Positions 26,415 to 35,404 of a DNA stretch of 64,000 nt are shown piece after piece; the stretch's first letter is position 1; each line of letters begins with the position of its first letter. This stretch comes from Chitinimonas arctica. GTDB taxonomy: Bacteria; Pseudomonadota; Gammaproteobacteria; Burkholderiales; Chitinimonadaceae. The notes beneath the pieces are model-generated. The model ran no database searches and was not told where the DNA came from. It worked only from the letters and a program-made list of their open reading frames with translations. The position numbers and the translations under genes were made by a program. The stretch is from positions 868,001-932,000 of the forward strand of contig NZ_CP041730.1 in NCBI RefSeq assembly GCF_007431345.1, read 5' to 3'.

Positions 26415-27977
26415 ATGCCGCTCTCCCCCGCCGCTTTCGATTTCATGCGCGTGCAGTTCGCCGTGACGGCCAGCTACCACTATCTGTTCGTACCGATCAC
26501 GCTTGGCTTGATCCTGTTGATCGCCCTGATGGAAGGGGCCTATCTGTACAGCCGCGATACCGGCTGGCGGACGGGCGCCCGCTTCTGGAGCCGCTTCTTT
26601 TTCTTCGCCTGGTGCGTGGGCCTGGCCACCGGCCTGCCGCTGCGCTGGCAGCTCACCCACAACTGGGCTGGCTATAGCGACTATGTCCGCGAGGTCCTGA
26701 GCCGCGTGCTATCCATCGAGGGCATCGTCGCGCCTATCATGCTGGTGTTGACCTGCATGATGGTGTTCGGCTGGGACCGTCTCAACAAATATGTCCACTT
26801 TGCCGCCACCTGCCTGCTGGGCCTTGTACTGTGCATCCAGGCATCCACCATCCTGACCATGAATGCCTGGATGCAGCATCCGGTCGGCGTGACCGTGGCC
26901 GAGGGACGAGCCGTGGTGATCTCGCTGGAGGAAATCTTTCGCAGCCCGGTGGCTTTCGACAAGATCTCCCATGCGCTGCCAGCAGCCGTCGTGATCGGTT
27001 GCCTGTTTGTGCTGGCCATCTGCGCCTGGTACTGCCTGCAAGGCAAGCATCTGCCGATCGCACATCGCTCTTTCAAGCTGGCCGCCGTGGTGGGCCTGGT
27101 CGCAACCCTGGCCACGGTGGTTTCCGGCCATCATAGTGCGCGCAGCGTAGCCCGACACCAGCCGCTTAAATTCGCCGCCATCGAAGCGCTATGGCGAACC
27201 GAAGCGGCTCCCGCGCCCTTGACCTTATTGGCCGTGCCGGACCGTGCCAGCCGGAGCAATCGCTACGAAATCCAGCTACCCTACCTGCTCAGCCTGCTGG
27301 GAAACCACCGCCTGGACCAAGCCCCCAAGGGCATGGACGAGCTGGTGGACGAGGCCGCCTCGCGTATACGCCATGCTCGCCACGACGGCGTGGAGGATGG
27401 CTATGACCTACTATCCCGCGATCTGGAACAACGTACCGGCCATCGCGTCCAGGAAGCCGATATCGCTGCAGCGGCCAATCGCCTGGTGCCGAATGTACCG
27501 GTCCTGTTCTACTCGTTCCGGCTGATGGTGGGGTGTGGACTGGTTCTGTCGCTACTGTTCGGCCTGGCCGTCTGGCGGCGCAAGCAGCTGGCCGCGGGCG
27601 GACAGCGCTGGTTGCTGCGCCTTATCCTGGTCTGCCTGCCTCTCCCCTGGCTGGCCACGCTGGCGGGCTGGATGGTGGCGGAGGTCGGACGGCAGCCTTG
27701 GGTGGTATATGGCATGCTGCCCACCGCCAAGGCCGTCACGGTGGGCGGCAGCCTGCTCAGCCCACAGATGGGCATGCTGGCCGCCGCCGGCTATCTCCTG
27801 TTGGCGCTGTTTTTTTGCCGTGCCACGCTACTCACCATTGCCCTGGGACCGCAACAGAGCCCCTTCAGCTGGGACAATTTCCTGCGTCTGTTGGGCTGGC
27901 GCGCCATTCGGCCACGCGCCGGCACGCTGACCCTCCATGCCACCCCGCTCACGCTCGCTACCCGCGGGCTGAGGTAA
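26415..27977 (+). CDS. cytochrome bd oxidase subunit I homologue, no subunit II nearby
   Basis: 520 residues aligned in memory with E. coli CydA. Kept: heme b595 His in ASYHYLFVPIT, ATGLPLRWQ, Glu99 equivalent in LSIEG, MNAWMQHPVG, heme b558 His in DKISHALPA, the Q-loop KFAAIEALWRTEAAPAPLTLLAVPD, Met in FRLMVGCG and WMVAEVGRQPW. Changed: the place of Glu107 (E. coli IEGLMAFFLESTF) reads IEGIVAPIMLVLT, so the second channel glutamate is Leu. The canonical enzyme also needs CydB (and CydX), which are absent; the next gene is convergent. It may pair with a subunit elsewhere or have another function. GGAGGAA precedes the ATG. Confidence 0.9.
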   Translation: MPLSPAAFDFMRVQFAVTASYHYLFVPITLGLILLIALMEGAYLYSRDTGWRTGARFWSRFFFFAWCVGLATGLPLRWQLTHNWAGYSDYVREVLSRVLSIEGIVAPIMLVLTCMMVFGWDRLNKYVHFAATCLLGLVLCIQASTILTMNAWMQHPVGVTVAEGRAVVISLEEIFRSPVAFDKISHALPAAVVIGCLFVLAICAWYCLQGKHLPIAHRSFKLAAVVGLVATLATVVSGHHSARSVARHQPLKFAAIEALWRTEAAPAPLTLLAVPDRASRSNRYEIQLPYLLSLLGNHRLDQAPKGMDELVDEAASRIRHARHDGVEDGYDLLSRDLEQRTGHRVQEADIAAAANRLVPNVPVLFYSFRLMVGCGLVLSLLFGLAVWRRKQLAAGGQRWLLRLILVCLPLPWLATLAGWMVAEVGRQPWVVYGMLPTAKAVTVGGSLLSPQMGMLAAAGYLLLALFFCRATLLTIALGPQQSPFSWDNFLRLLGWRAIRPRAGTLTLHATPLTLATRGLR

Positions 27978-28037
27978 GACCGTCCAAGCGCTGCATACCG
28001 GAAGTTGGATTCCAGTCTTGTGCGGGTCCCAAACATG

Positions 28038-28066
28038 CGAAAAGCGCCATTCCTGGCGCTTTTCCT
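28038..28066. terminator. bidirectional intrinsic terminator
   Basis: AAAAGCGCCA (28040-28049), loop TTCC, TGGCGCTTTT (28054-28063). It lies between the convergent CydA-like and BON genes and can serve both. Confidence 0.88.
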
Positions 28067-28096
28067 GGTCCCAGGCCGCTGGCCCGGCCGTCCCGC

Positions 28097-28414
28097 TTAA
28101 TTGGAACGGGCTATCGTGATGTTGTTACGTACATCCTTCACGTCCGGCACATTGCGGGCGATCTGGGCGGCATGGGTTTTTTCCGTATCGGAGGTGGCGA
28201 ATCCCGATAGTTGCACCACGCCCTTCAAGGTTTCCACATTGATGCGCATGGCGCTGACGGTCTTGTCCTCGGCGAAGCGCGCCTTCACCCGGGTGGTGAT
28301 GGTGGTGTCGTCGACAAATTCACCGACGGAACTCTGGCCGCTGGTGACGGCACAGCCGGTGGTGCCGAAGGCGGTCATGATGGCCAGCGAGAGGGCGATT
28401 AGCAGCTTGTACAT
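28097..28414 (-). CDS. BON-domain lipoprotein (OsmY-like), 105 aa
   Basis: The signal peptide with lipobox FGTTGC gives a lipidated Cys at residue 21. One BON domain follows: FVDDTTITTRVKARFAEDKTVSAMRINVETLKGVVQLSGFATSDTEK and the closing VKDVRNNITI. BON domains bind membranes or envelope structures and are typical of osmotic-shock proteins. The ATG at 28414 has AGGAGA 8 bases upstream. It follows the catalase gene on the same strand by 112 bases, so they may be co-transcribed. Confidence 0.93.
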   Translation of the reverse strand: MYKLLIALSLAIMTAFGTTGCAVTSGQSSVGEFVDDTTITTRVKARFAEDKTVSAMRINVETLKGVVQLSGFATSDTEKTHAAQIARNVPDVKDVRNNITIARSN

Positions 28415-28526
28415 GGCAGGTCTCCTTGTTGTTGAGCAGGTACGGCGCCATTGGGAGGGCCGTTGTTGAAGCAAGTGCAAACGTTGTGCCTGCTTGCCGG
28501 CCGGGCAGGTCTTTCTGCCTGGATAT

Positions 28527-30641
28527 TCACGCCGGCACGGCGTCCTGGCTGCACCTTTGCCAATGGCGGTGCGCGCCGATCGCGTCGATAAACTGCGCCG
28601 CGACGTCGGCCAGCAGGGTCTCGCCGGTTTGGTAGACCACCCCAGCCGGACAGGTCTCCGGTGGAATACCGGCCTCATCCAGTAGTTCCAGGCCGTCGCC
28701 ACTGGCGGCAATGGCCTTGCCGTGCTTGTAGGCCTCCAGCACGAAACGCAGCGCGTCGCCGCAGGCACGCAATCCATGGCTACCGCCAGGCACGAAAACC
28801 GCATCGAAGACCACCGAAGGCGTGGTGAGCAAGGTGTGATCGACCGACAGTGCGTCACCGCTTGCGCTGGTCACCGTACCAAGCGTCAATGCGACCAACT
28901 TGCAAACCGCACCGGCTGCTTCCAAGGCCTTGCGTACTCTCTCGACCGCCTCGCCATCGACGCCATCGGCCACCAGGATGGCGATCTTGCGGGTGCGGAT
29001 GGAATGGTCGCCGCTGCCCAGCATGCTCAGCTGCGGAGACGGTTCCGGCTCCGGTAAGGGGGTAGACCGCACCGTGGCTTGGTGATCCTTGAGACCCAGG
29101 CCGCGCGCAACGCGGCCGGCCAATACCGGATCGACGTTTTCCAGTGTGCGCACCATGCGCTCGCGAATGGCCGGCACCCCGACCTTGCTCAACTCGAAGG
29201 TAAAGGCCAGCACGATATGGTCCTGCTCGACCAGGCTCTGGCTTACCCAAAAAAGGCGCGCCTGGCTGAAATGGTCGGCAAAGCTGGGGCTGCGGGCCCG
29301 GATCTTGGGTGATTCCATTCTTTCCGCCACGCTGGCGAAACCGCCCAGGGCCGGCTCGATTTCGTGCGGTTTGCCGTCCGCCAGGGAATTGGGTTCGTAG
29401 GCTACCCGGCCGATGGCGATGGACTGTCTATGCATACCGTCGCGCTGGTTGTTGTGGAAGGGGCAGCGCGGCCGGTTGATGGGGATTTCGTGGAAATTCG
29501 GACCACCGAGACGTGACAGCTGGGTGTCGGTATAGGAAAACAGCCGTCCCTGCAGCAGGGGATCGTTGCTGAACTCGATGCCGGGCACGAGATGACCGGG
29601 ATGGAAGGCCACCTGCTCGGTCTCGGCAAAGAAATTGTCGGTATTTTGGGTCAGCGTCAGCTTGCCGATCTTCTGCACCGGCACCAGGTTTTCCGGGATC
29701 AGCTTGGTGGCATCGAGCAGATCGAAGCCCAATTTTTCGGCATCGGCTTCCTCCACCACCTGCAGGCCCAGCTCCCATTCAGGATAGGCACCGCGGTCGA
29801 TCGCCTCCCATAGGTCGCGGCGATGGAAATCCGGGTCCCGCCCGGCGAGCTGCTGCGCCTCGTCCCAGGCCAGCGCATGGATGCCCAAAACCGGCTTCCA
29901 GTGGAACTTGACGAAACGCGACACCCCTTCGGCATTGACCAGGCGGAAGGTGTGCACGCCAAAACCTTCCATCATGCGATGGCTGCGAGGAATGGCACGG
30001 TCCGACATCACCCACATGATCATATGGGTGCTTTCCGGCATCAGCGAGATAAAGTCCCAGAAGGTGTCGTGGGCGCTGGATGCCTGCGGCATCTCGCTAT
30101 CGGGTTCGGGTTTGAGGGCATGCACGAGGTCGGGAAATTTGATGGCGTCCTGGATGAAGAACACCGGAATATTGTTGCCGACCAAGTCGAAATTACCTTC
30201 ACTGGTGTAGAACTTGACGGCAAAGCCACGGGCATCGCGGGCGGTGTCGGCCGAGCCGCGCGAGCCGGCCACCGTGGAGAACCGGACAAACACCGGCGTT
30301 TTGGCGGCCGGGTCCTGTAGAAAGGCCGCGCGGGTCAGCTTGCTCATCGGCTCGTACACTTCGAAATAACCATGCGCGCCTTCACCACGGGCATGGACAA
30401 CCCGCTCGGGAATACGCTCGTGATCGAAGTGGGTAATCTTTTCCCGGAGTATGAAATCCTCCAGCAAGGTGGGGCCACGCGCGCCGGCCCTTAGCGAATT
30501 CTGGTTGTCGCTGATGGCCAGGCCCTGATTGGTGGTCAGCACCTCACCCGCCTCGCGGCGGTCGGCCTCCAGGTCCTGCGACTTCATGTCAGAGGGCACA
30601 CCGGTGCTTACCGGGTGGGATGGATGCTGGGTGGATGACAT
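28527..30641 (-). CDS. katE: large-subunit catalase HPII
   Basis: 704 residues. Monofunctional heme catalase core: RVVHARGEGAHGYFEVYEP with the distal His, FSTVAGSRGSADTARDARGFAVKFYT, NNIPVFFIQDAIKFPDLVHA with the distal Asn, and RLFSYTDTQLSRLG with the proximal heme Tyr. From about residue 560 there is a flavodoxin/DJ-1-like C-terminal domain (RKIAILVADGVDGEAV, FDAVFVPGGSHGL), the hallmark of clade 2 large catalases. It decomposes hydrogen peroxide, usually in stationary phase or general stress. I chose the ATG at 30641 (MSSTQHPS) with AGGAG 5 bases upstream. It neighbours other stress-type genes. Confidence 0.96.
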   Translation of the reverse strand: MSSTQHPSHPVSTGVPSDMKSQDLEADRREAGEVLTTNQGLAISDNQNSLRAGARGPTLLEDFILREKITHFDHERIPERVVHARGEGAHGYFEVYEPMSKLTRAAFLQDPAAKTPVFVRFSTVAGSRGSADTARDARGFAVKFYTSEGNFDLVGNNIPVFFIQDAIKFPDLVHALKPEPDSEMPQASSAHDTFWDFISLMPESTHMIMWVMSDRAIPRSHRMMEGFGVHTFRLVNAEGVSRFVKFHWKPVLGIHALAWDEAQQLAGRDPDFHRRDLWEAIDRGAYPEWELGLQVVEEADAEKLGFDLLDATKLIPENLVPVQKIGKLTLTQNTDNFFAETEQVAFHPGHLVPGIEFSNDPLLQGRLFSYTDTQLSRLGGPNFHEIPINRPRCPFHNNQRDGMHRQSIAIGRVAYEPNSLADGKPHEIEPALGGFASVAERMESPKIRARSPSFADHFSQARLFWVSQSLVEQDHIVLAFTFELSKVGVPAIRERMVRTLENVDPVLAGRVARGLGLKDHQATVRSTPLPEPEPSPQLSMLGSGDHSIRTRKIAILVADGVDGEAVERVRKALEAAGAVCKLVALTLGTVTSASGDALSVDHTLLTTPSVVFDAVFVPGGSHGLRACGDALRFVLEAYKHGKAIAASGDGLELLDEAGIPPETCPAGVVYQTGETLLADVAAQFIDAIGAHRHWQRCSQDAVPA

Positions 30642-30933
30642 GGGAAGCTCCTGAACATGGCCGCGCAAAGCGGAATATCCTTGTTCAGGCAAGCCTCATA
30701 CCCATTCGCCCGCTGCGGTTTGACGCGCGTGCCGGACGCCGGCGCCGCAATGTTTTCCGCACCCTGGTAAATCCTGCGGCAATCCTCGATACGACCACCC
30801 ATAGCGAAACAGCCACCCAGGCCGGCGTGGCTGTCAATCGGCAAGGGCGTGCCCGGATAGGATGGAAAGCGGGCTACGGGGAGGGGATCGCAACCGGAAT
30901 CGCCTTCCCTCCTATCTGGCCCGGGTACGCGGT

Positions 30934-31794
30934 CTACTTGCCCTTCGGCATTTTGTCAGGGGTATTGGCACTGACACCGCTATTGCCCAGCGTATTGTTG
31001 TTGCCTAAGGAGTTGCTGGTGCCGGTGCGGCCGGCTGCGTCGCGGTCGCTGCCGCCGCCGCCGCCGCCGACGCTACCGCTGGACTCGCGGCTCCTGCGCC
31101 ATTCGCTGAACTCGTCGGCGAATTTGCCGTAACGTTCCTGGCGCCAATTGTCGTAATCCTGGTCGAGCTTGCTCACCTGCTCACTACGCCATTGGTGGTA
31201 GTCGGGATCATAGTGGCGGGTCCCGGGCTGCGGGCCGAACTGCTGTTCGCCGCCTTGATAACCGCGATCGAAGCCGCCTTGGTACGGGTCATGGTGAGCG
31301 CTGCGATATCCACCCTGGTCATGACCATAGGGACCTTGCTGGCCTGAGCGGAAGCCGCCAGGGTGGCTGGACTGGAATTCACCGCGCTGTCCGAATTGGC
31401 CTTGGTCGGCATTGCCGTAGCCGCCCCGCTCCATCCCACGGTGTCCGGATTGGCCCTGTCCATATTGGCTATACTGGCCCGGGCCGTCGTAGCCCTCGAT
31501 ACCGCCGCCGCGTTGATAGCGCTCATCGCCTTGGTAGCCGTACTGGCCCTGCTGGCGCTGTCTGTCTTGGCCATGAACGCTATTGGGACGATTGCCCTGG
31601 TAGCGATTGCCACCATAGTACTCATCCTGATAGGCGCCCTGGCGGGATTGACCTTGCCGGCCGCCTTGTTCCATTGGCCGATTGCCTGGCGTACCGGATT
31701 GCCAGACATCACCACCGACAGGCTCGTTGCCACTGCCTTGCATGTCATTTTCGTAGTCATTGCGCGGATAGGCGCGATTGCTTTGGTTCATCAT
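30934..31794 (-). CDS. Gln/Gly/Tyr-rich protein with SWFGD-type C-terminal motif, 286 aa
   Basis: Residues 1-185 are low-complexity, made of Gln, Gly, Tyr, Arg and Ser (for example GQYGYQGDERYQRGGG), like prion-like or condensate-forming regions. Residues about 187-235 hold an ordered helical motif DPDYHQWRSEQVSKLDQDYDNWRQERYGKFADEFSEWR, seen at the C-terminus of SWFGD-type stress proteins in proteobacteria. A Gly/Ser/Asn tail follows. No signal peptide or membrane helix. Its place in the stress cluster agrees with a protective role, which is inferred only. The start at 31794 or 31791 (MMNQS). Confidence 0.8.
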   Translation of the reverse strand: MMNQSNRAYPRNDYENDMQGSGNEPVGGDVWQSGTPGNRPMEQGGRQGQSRQGAYQDEYYGGNRYQGNRPNSVHGQDRQRQQGQYGYQGDERYQRGGGIEGYDGPGQYSQYGQGQSGHRGMERGGYGNADQGQFGQRGEFQSSHPGGFRSGQQGPYGHDQGGYRSAHHDPYQGGFDRGYQGGEQQFGPQPGTRHYDPDYHQWRSEQVSKLDQDYDNWRQERYGKFADEFSEWRRSRESSGSVGGGGGGSDRDAAGRTGTSNSLGNNNTLGNSGVSANTPDKMPKGK

Positions 31795-31973
31795 TATTCC
31801 CTTCTAAATTAGTTGAGAGAGAGGGGGAGAACTTCTGCCAACACGCCGGGAAAAGTACTTAATTACCTACATTTGTAAGCTTTTCCAAAGCCATGGTAAC
31901 TATTTTTGAATAGTGGCTTCTTGCTCGCTGGCGCATAAAAAGGGAGCAATCGTTGTTCCTGGCCTGATCCGTC

Positions 31974-32267
31974 CTACATGAAGTAGTAAGGGCCGGGACA
32001 ACTGGCTTGGGCAGCTTGCGCCTGCAGCCACGCGTACTCACGCTCGCAAGTCGGCTCGACGCGATCCCGTTCGTCGTCCCGCACCTTGAGTGGCGGCTGC
32101 ACTGGCAGCACGGGCGGATCGTCGGAGGGATTCGGCGGTAGCTGCCCGGGGGCTTCCTCAGGGACGGGATCGGCGAGCGGGTCCGGTGCGGGCATGGCCA
32201 GCCACAAGGCCCGTTTCCTGGTGGAAATAGGTAAGGCCCGTGGATCGTTCTGTGTGACGGCTTGCAT
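31974..32267 (-). CDS. hypothetical Pro-rich protein, 97 aa
   Basis: Start at the ATG at 32267 (MQAVTQNDPRALPIS), with CAGGAG 7 bases upstream. The middle is Pro/Asp/Glu-rich (PDPLADPVPEEAPGQLPPNPSDDPP) and likely disordered; the end is CEREYAWLQAQAAQASCPGPYY with two Cys. It has no signal peptide and no recognised domain. Confidence 0.6.
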   Translation of the reverse strand: MQAVTQNDPRALPISTRKRALWLAMPAPDPLADPVPEEAPGQLPPNPSDDPPVLPVQPPLKVRDDERDRVEPTCEREYAWLQAQAAQASCPGPYYFM

Positions 32268-32411
32268 GGCGTGCTCCTGTCCGTGAGGGAAGTGTTGCTG
32301 AAGTAATAAGAGCAAATAGCTCGCCCACGGTCCGTGGCATGAAATATGCCCCTCGAAAAGGTGGACCCAGCTACTGGGCATCCCGTTTACCGACCATCGA
32401 GGAGAAGCGTC

Positions 32412-32861
32412 ATGAAAACATTGATCACCGCTGTATCCGTATCCCTCTTAGCCGCCGCATCCCTTCCCGGCTGCAGTACCTCGCGCCAGGATCAGGCTCC
32501 GTTGCTACTGGCGGAACGACAGGCCGACCACTCCCCCTACGGTGTAGTGCAATCGGTGGAAGAAGTGGTCCAACCAGGCAAGCGCGGCCCGGGTGCCGGC
32601 GCCGTGCTGGGCGGCGTGGTGGGTGGCGTGCTGGGCAATCAAGTCGGCAAGGGTGACGGCAATACCGCCGCAACCATCGTAGGCGTGGTAGGTGGCGCCG
32701 TCGTCGGCGATAAATTGGACGATAGGCACAAGGAGCGCGTCGCCTACAGGGTATCGGTCCGCATGGACGACGGCAGCTATCAGGCCATCACCCAGGACAG
32801 TGCCAATTTTCGGCGTGGCGATGTGGTTGCGGTACGCGATGGCCGCGTGTGGCGGCGTTGA
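32412..32861 (+). CDS. glycine-zipper 2TM outer-membrane lipoprotein (SlyB/Pcp-like)
   Basis: 149 residues. Lipobox LPGC gives the lipid Cys at residue 21. A glycine-zipper pair of short membrane segments follows (GAGAVLGGVVGGVLGNQVG and TIVGVVGGAVVGDKLDD), then a soluble C-terminal domain (YRVSVRMDDGSYQAITQ, FRRGDVVAVRDGRV). This is the layout of the SlyB/Pcp/OmpATb-like lipoproteins that stabilise the outer membrane under stress. The start at 32412 has GAGGAG 9 bases upstream. It is followed by a strong terminator. Confidence 0.93.
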   Translation: MKTLITAVSVSLLAAASLPGCSTSRQDQAPLLLAERQADHSPYGVVQSVEEVVQPGKRGPGAGAVLGGVVGGVLGNQVGKGDGNTAATIVGVVGGAVVGDKLDDRHKERVAYRVSVRMDDGSYQAITQDSANFRRGDVVAVRDGRVWRR

Positions 32862-32873
32862 GGCCTTGCCGGA

Positions 32874-32912
32874 AAAAAACAGCCGCTCTGCAAAGAGCGG
32901 CCTGTTTTTTTG
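32874..32912. terminator. bidirectional intrinsic terminator
   Basis: GCCGCTCT (32882-32889), loop GCAA, AGAGCGGC (32894-32901), flanked by AAAAAAACA before and CTGTTTTTTT after. It lies between the convergent glycine-zipper and DUF1328 genes. Confidence 0.92.
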
Positions 32913-32930
32913 GCATCTATTGGAGCGCGG

Positions 32931-33101
32931 TCAACCTCGGCCTCGCCTAAAGAGGCCCATGACCAGCGTCACCACAAAGATGACCAGGAAGATAAAGAAC
33001 AGGATCTTGGCGATTTCGGCGGCACCAGCGGCAATACCGCCAAATCCCAGTACCGCGGCAATCAGGGCAATAACAAAGAATACGGCAGCATAGTGCAGCA
33101 T
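32931..33101 (-). CDS. DUF1328 (YtjA-type) small membrane protein, 56 aa
   Basis: The frame begins MLHYAAVFFVIALIAAVLGF, continues GGIAAGAAEIAKILFFIFLV and ends LVMGLFRRGRG. This is the full-length DUF1328/YtjA pattern: two hydrophobic helices, Gly-Gly-Ile-Ala-x-Gly-Ala-Ala between them, and a basic tail. The ribosome site AAGGAGAG is 8 bases before the ATG at 33101. Members sit in the inner membrane and are often stress-induced; the function is not established. Confidence 0.93.
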   Translation of the reverse strand: MLHYAAVFFVIALIAAVLGFGGIAAGAAEIAKILFFIFLVIFVVTLVMGLFRRGRG

Positions 33102-33171
33102 GATGCTCTCCTTGAGTGGGAGGGACGCGGGTTAAAGCCTGCGCCCCCTGCTTGGTCCGACGGCAAGGCGT

Positions 33172-33462
33172 TCAAACCATATGCCGACTGGCTTGCTGGA
33201 TCATCGGCACGGTAGCCGGCTCCAATGGCCGGAATTCGATCCGGCGTGGTCGTCTATCGCGCCTTGGCTGAACCGTCGGCAACTCCAATACGGTTCTAGC
33301 CAGCGAGATCTGGAAGGGGCGTTCCGTGCGCGCCGCATACTTGGCCGGAGTTGAAGCGTCCGACCTGACGGCATGGATGGCTATCGTCAAGCTGCATATC
33401 ACGGCGGTGACGATAAACAAGGCAAGTGCCTGTCTGATCGATTTGCGTTCCGAATCGTTCAT
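33172..33462 (-). CDS. hypothetical single-pass membrane protein, 96 aa
   Basis: One N-terminal membrane segment, about residues 13-31 (LALFIVTAVICSLTIAIHA), followed by a basic, Arg/Pro-rich tail (QPRRDRRPRRIEFRPLEP) that would face the periplasm or cytoplasm. GGAAGGCAA lies just before the ATG at 33462. No family recognised. It sits between DUF1328 and CsbD-like genes on the same strand. Confidence 0.6.
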   Translation of the reverse strand: MNDSERKSIRQALALFIVTAVICSLTIAIHAVRSDASTPAKYAARTERPFQISLARTVLELPTVQPRRDRRPRRIEFRPLEPATVPMIQQASRHMV

Positions 33463-33523
33463 TTGCCTTCCCCTTCCTGCCCGGTGACCGGCCGGTGCTT
33501 TACCCGACCGGTCGGCAGTCAGC

Positions 33524-33721
33524 CTAGTGACGGCTTTCCCAGGACTTCAGCTGCTCTTCCGCCTCGTCCTTGGTAATGCCGTAACTTTCCTGGATCTTGC
33601 CGGCCAGTTGATCGCGCTTACCGGCAATCCGGTCGAGGTCGTCATCGGTCAACTTACCCCATTGCTCCTTGATCTTGCCGGTAAATTGCTTCCAGTTTCC
33701 TTCTGCGATATCCCAGTTCAT
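33524..33721 (-). CDS. CsbD-like stress protein, 65 aa
   Basis: A complete CsbD family protein: MNWDIAEGNWKQFTGKIKEQWGKLTDDDLDRIAGKRDQLAGKIQESYGITKDEAEEQLKSW. The GNWKQxxGKxKExWGKLTDDD start and the G-K-IQ-x-YG-x-x-KDEAE end are the signature. The family is named for control by sigma B in Bacillus; in proteobacteria it is a common general-stress or osmotic-stress protein of unknown activity. AAGGAG precedes the ATG at 33721. Confidence 0.96.
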   Translation of the reverse strand: MNWDIAEGNWKQFTGKIKEQWGKLTDDDLDRIAGKRDQLAGKIQESYGITKDEAEEQLKSWESRH

Positions 33722-33915
33722 GGCTTGGCTCCTTGATATGTCTAGTTTGAAATCCGGCGACGACATGCCACCGACAATCCCTATTCAGCAATGCGCATGC
33801 CTACGATATTCATGTTTAATTTCAATAATTTACGCACAGCCACAGAAACTCGCGCCGAAACTGCCCAAGTAAGGCTTACCCACGATCTGTAAAAACTGCG
33901 GCGACCTGAACACCC

Positions 33916-35304
33916 TTAAAGCCAGTACTGCCAGATTCGGGCACCCGCCTCCTTGATACGCATCAGCAAGGAACGCCGTGACCATTGGGAGGCGATGATT
34001 TCGTCCGAGCTCTGCAGGTCGCGCTGGAACATGGCCTGCATCTGGCTGGCAAAGCCACTGCCCAGCACGGCGGCGTCGACCTCGTTGTTATGCAGGAAGC
34101 TGCGCCAATCGAGGTTGGTGGAGCCGACGCAAGACCAGACGCCGTCGATCTCGGCGGACTTGGCATGCAGCAAGGCGCCACGGCGCTCGAATATCCTTAC
34201 CCCTGCCGCCAATAACTCGGCGTAGCGCGAACGGCCGGCGTGGTAAGTCGCCCAGAAATCGGAAGTGCCGGGCAGGATGAGTTTGACTTGTACACCGCGC
34301 CTGGCGGCCTGCTTCAGCGCATTCAACAACTGCCTGTCGGGCACGAAATAGGCATTGGTGATGGAAATATGATCACTGGCGCTATCGATGGCGGATAGCA
34401 AGGTCAGGTAGTTGACGCTGTGTTCGGCGTCCGGCGCGCTGCCCAAGGCGCGTACCAGCTCAGGCCCCTTCTGCGCCAGCGGCGGAAAATACTTGCGGGC
34501 GGCCAACGCTTCGCCCTTTTGCTTTTGCCAGGTTTCCAGGAATAGGCGCTGGAATTCGGCGACCGCCGGCCCCTGGATCCGCAGATGGGTATCGCGCCAG
34601 GGGGTCTTGTCCTTGTCGCCGCTGGAGCGGGCAAAGGAGCCGCGCGAATACACACCACTGATATTGATGCCGCCCAGGAAAGCGGTTTCGCCATCCACCA
34701 CCAGCAATTTGCGGTGATCCCGGCTATTGAGTTCCCAACCCTTGCGTGCCTTGAGCGGATTGACCGGATTGAACTCCAGCACCCGTATACCGGCATCCCG
34801 CAGCCGATCGAAAAAGGCACGCGGGGTATTGATACTGCCCACACTGTCATAGATCAGATTGACCTGCACGCCCTGAGCCTGCTTGGCCAGCAGCATCTCG
34901 GCCACTTTGCGGCCCAGTTCGTCATCCTCGTAGATATAGGTTTCGAGATTGATATGGTCGCGGGCAGCCTCGATGGCCGAGAACATGGCTTGGTAAGTAG
35001 CGGGACCGTCTATCAGCAAGCTAACCTGATTGCCCACCAAAAGCGGTCGCCCCACCACCGCCTCCTCCACCGCGATATGCCGTCCCAGTAGATCGCTGTC
35101 GCCAAACCGGCGGCGCAGCGGCTCGAGAATCGCCTTGCTTTGCTTGATACTCAACGGCCCACGGGAATTCGCCAGTTGGACCTGGCCGCTTTGTTGCGGT
35201 AGGTCGGCAGGCGCGCTGGAGGGGAGCGAACTGCAGGAGACGGCCGTAAAGACACAGCAAGCGCTGATCAGGCCGATGCGAGTGGCGTGTTGCGGGATTT
35301 TCAT
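33916..35304 (-). CDS. phospholipase D-family cardiolipin synthase-like lipoprotein
   Basis: 462 residues with two HKD motifs: RDHRKLLVVDGETAFLGG (about residue 196) and LLHAKSAEIDGVWSCVGSTN (about 376). NLETYIYEDDELGRKVAEMLL and SITNAYFVPDRQLLNAL are typical for cardiolipin synthases of the ClsB/ClsC kind. Unlike those, it begins with a lipoprotein-like signal (FTAVSC, Cys near residue 24), so it may be tethered on the periplasmic side. It would join or cleave phosphatidyl groups. GAGGTG lies 9-14 bases before the ATG. It lies next to the stressosome operon. Confidence 0.9.
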   Translation of the reverse strand: MKIPQHATRIGLISACCVFTAVSCSSLPSSAPADLPQQSGQVQLANSRGPLSIKQSKAILEPLRRRFGDSDLLGRHIAVEEAVVGRPLLVGNQVSLLIDGPATYQAMFSAIEAARDHINLETYIYEDDELGRKVAEMLLAKQAQGVQVNLIYDSVGSINTPRAFFDRLRDAGIRVLEFNPVNPLKARKGWELNSRDHRKLLVVDGETAFLGGINISGVYSRGSFARSSGDKDKTPWRDTHLRIQGPAVAEFQRLFLETWQKQKGEALAARKYFPPLAQKGPELVRALGSAPDAEHSVNYLTLLSAIDSASDHISITNAYFVPDRQLLNALKQAARRGVQVKLILPGTSDFWATYHAGRSRYAELLAAGVRIFERRGALLHAKSAEIDGVWSCVGSTNLDWRSFLHNNEVDAAVLGSGFASQMQAMFQRDLQSSDEIIASQWSRRSLLMRIKEAGARIWQYWL

Positions 35305-35404
35305 GGCGATGCACCTCGTCGGCTGCCGTATGGCGCGCTTTTGCCAGACTCAGCAAATTGGGTGCCGGGGTGGATGGCCATATTGCCAGGGGAAGGGTGA
35401 TCCT

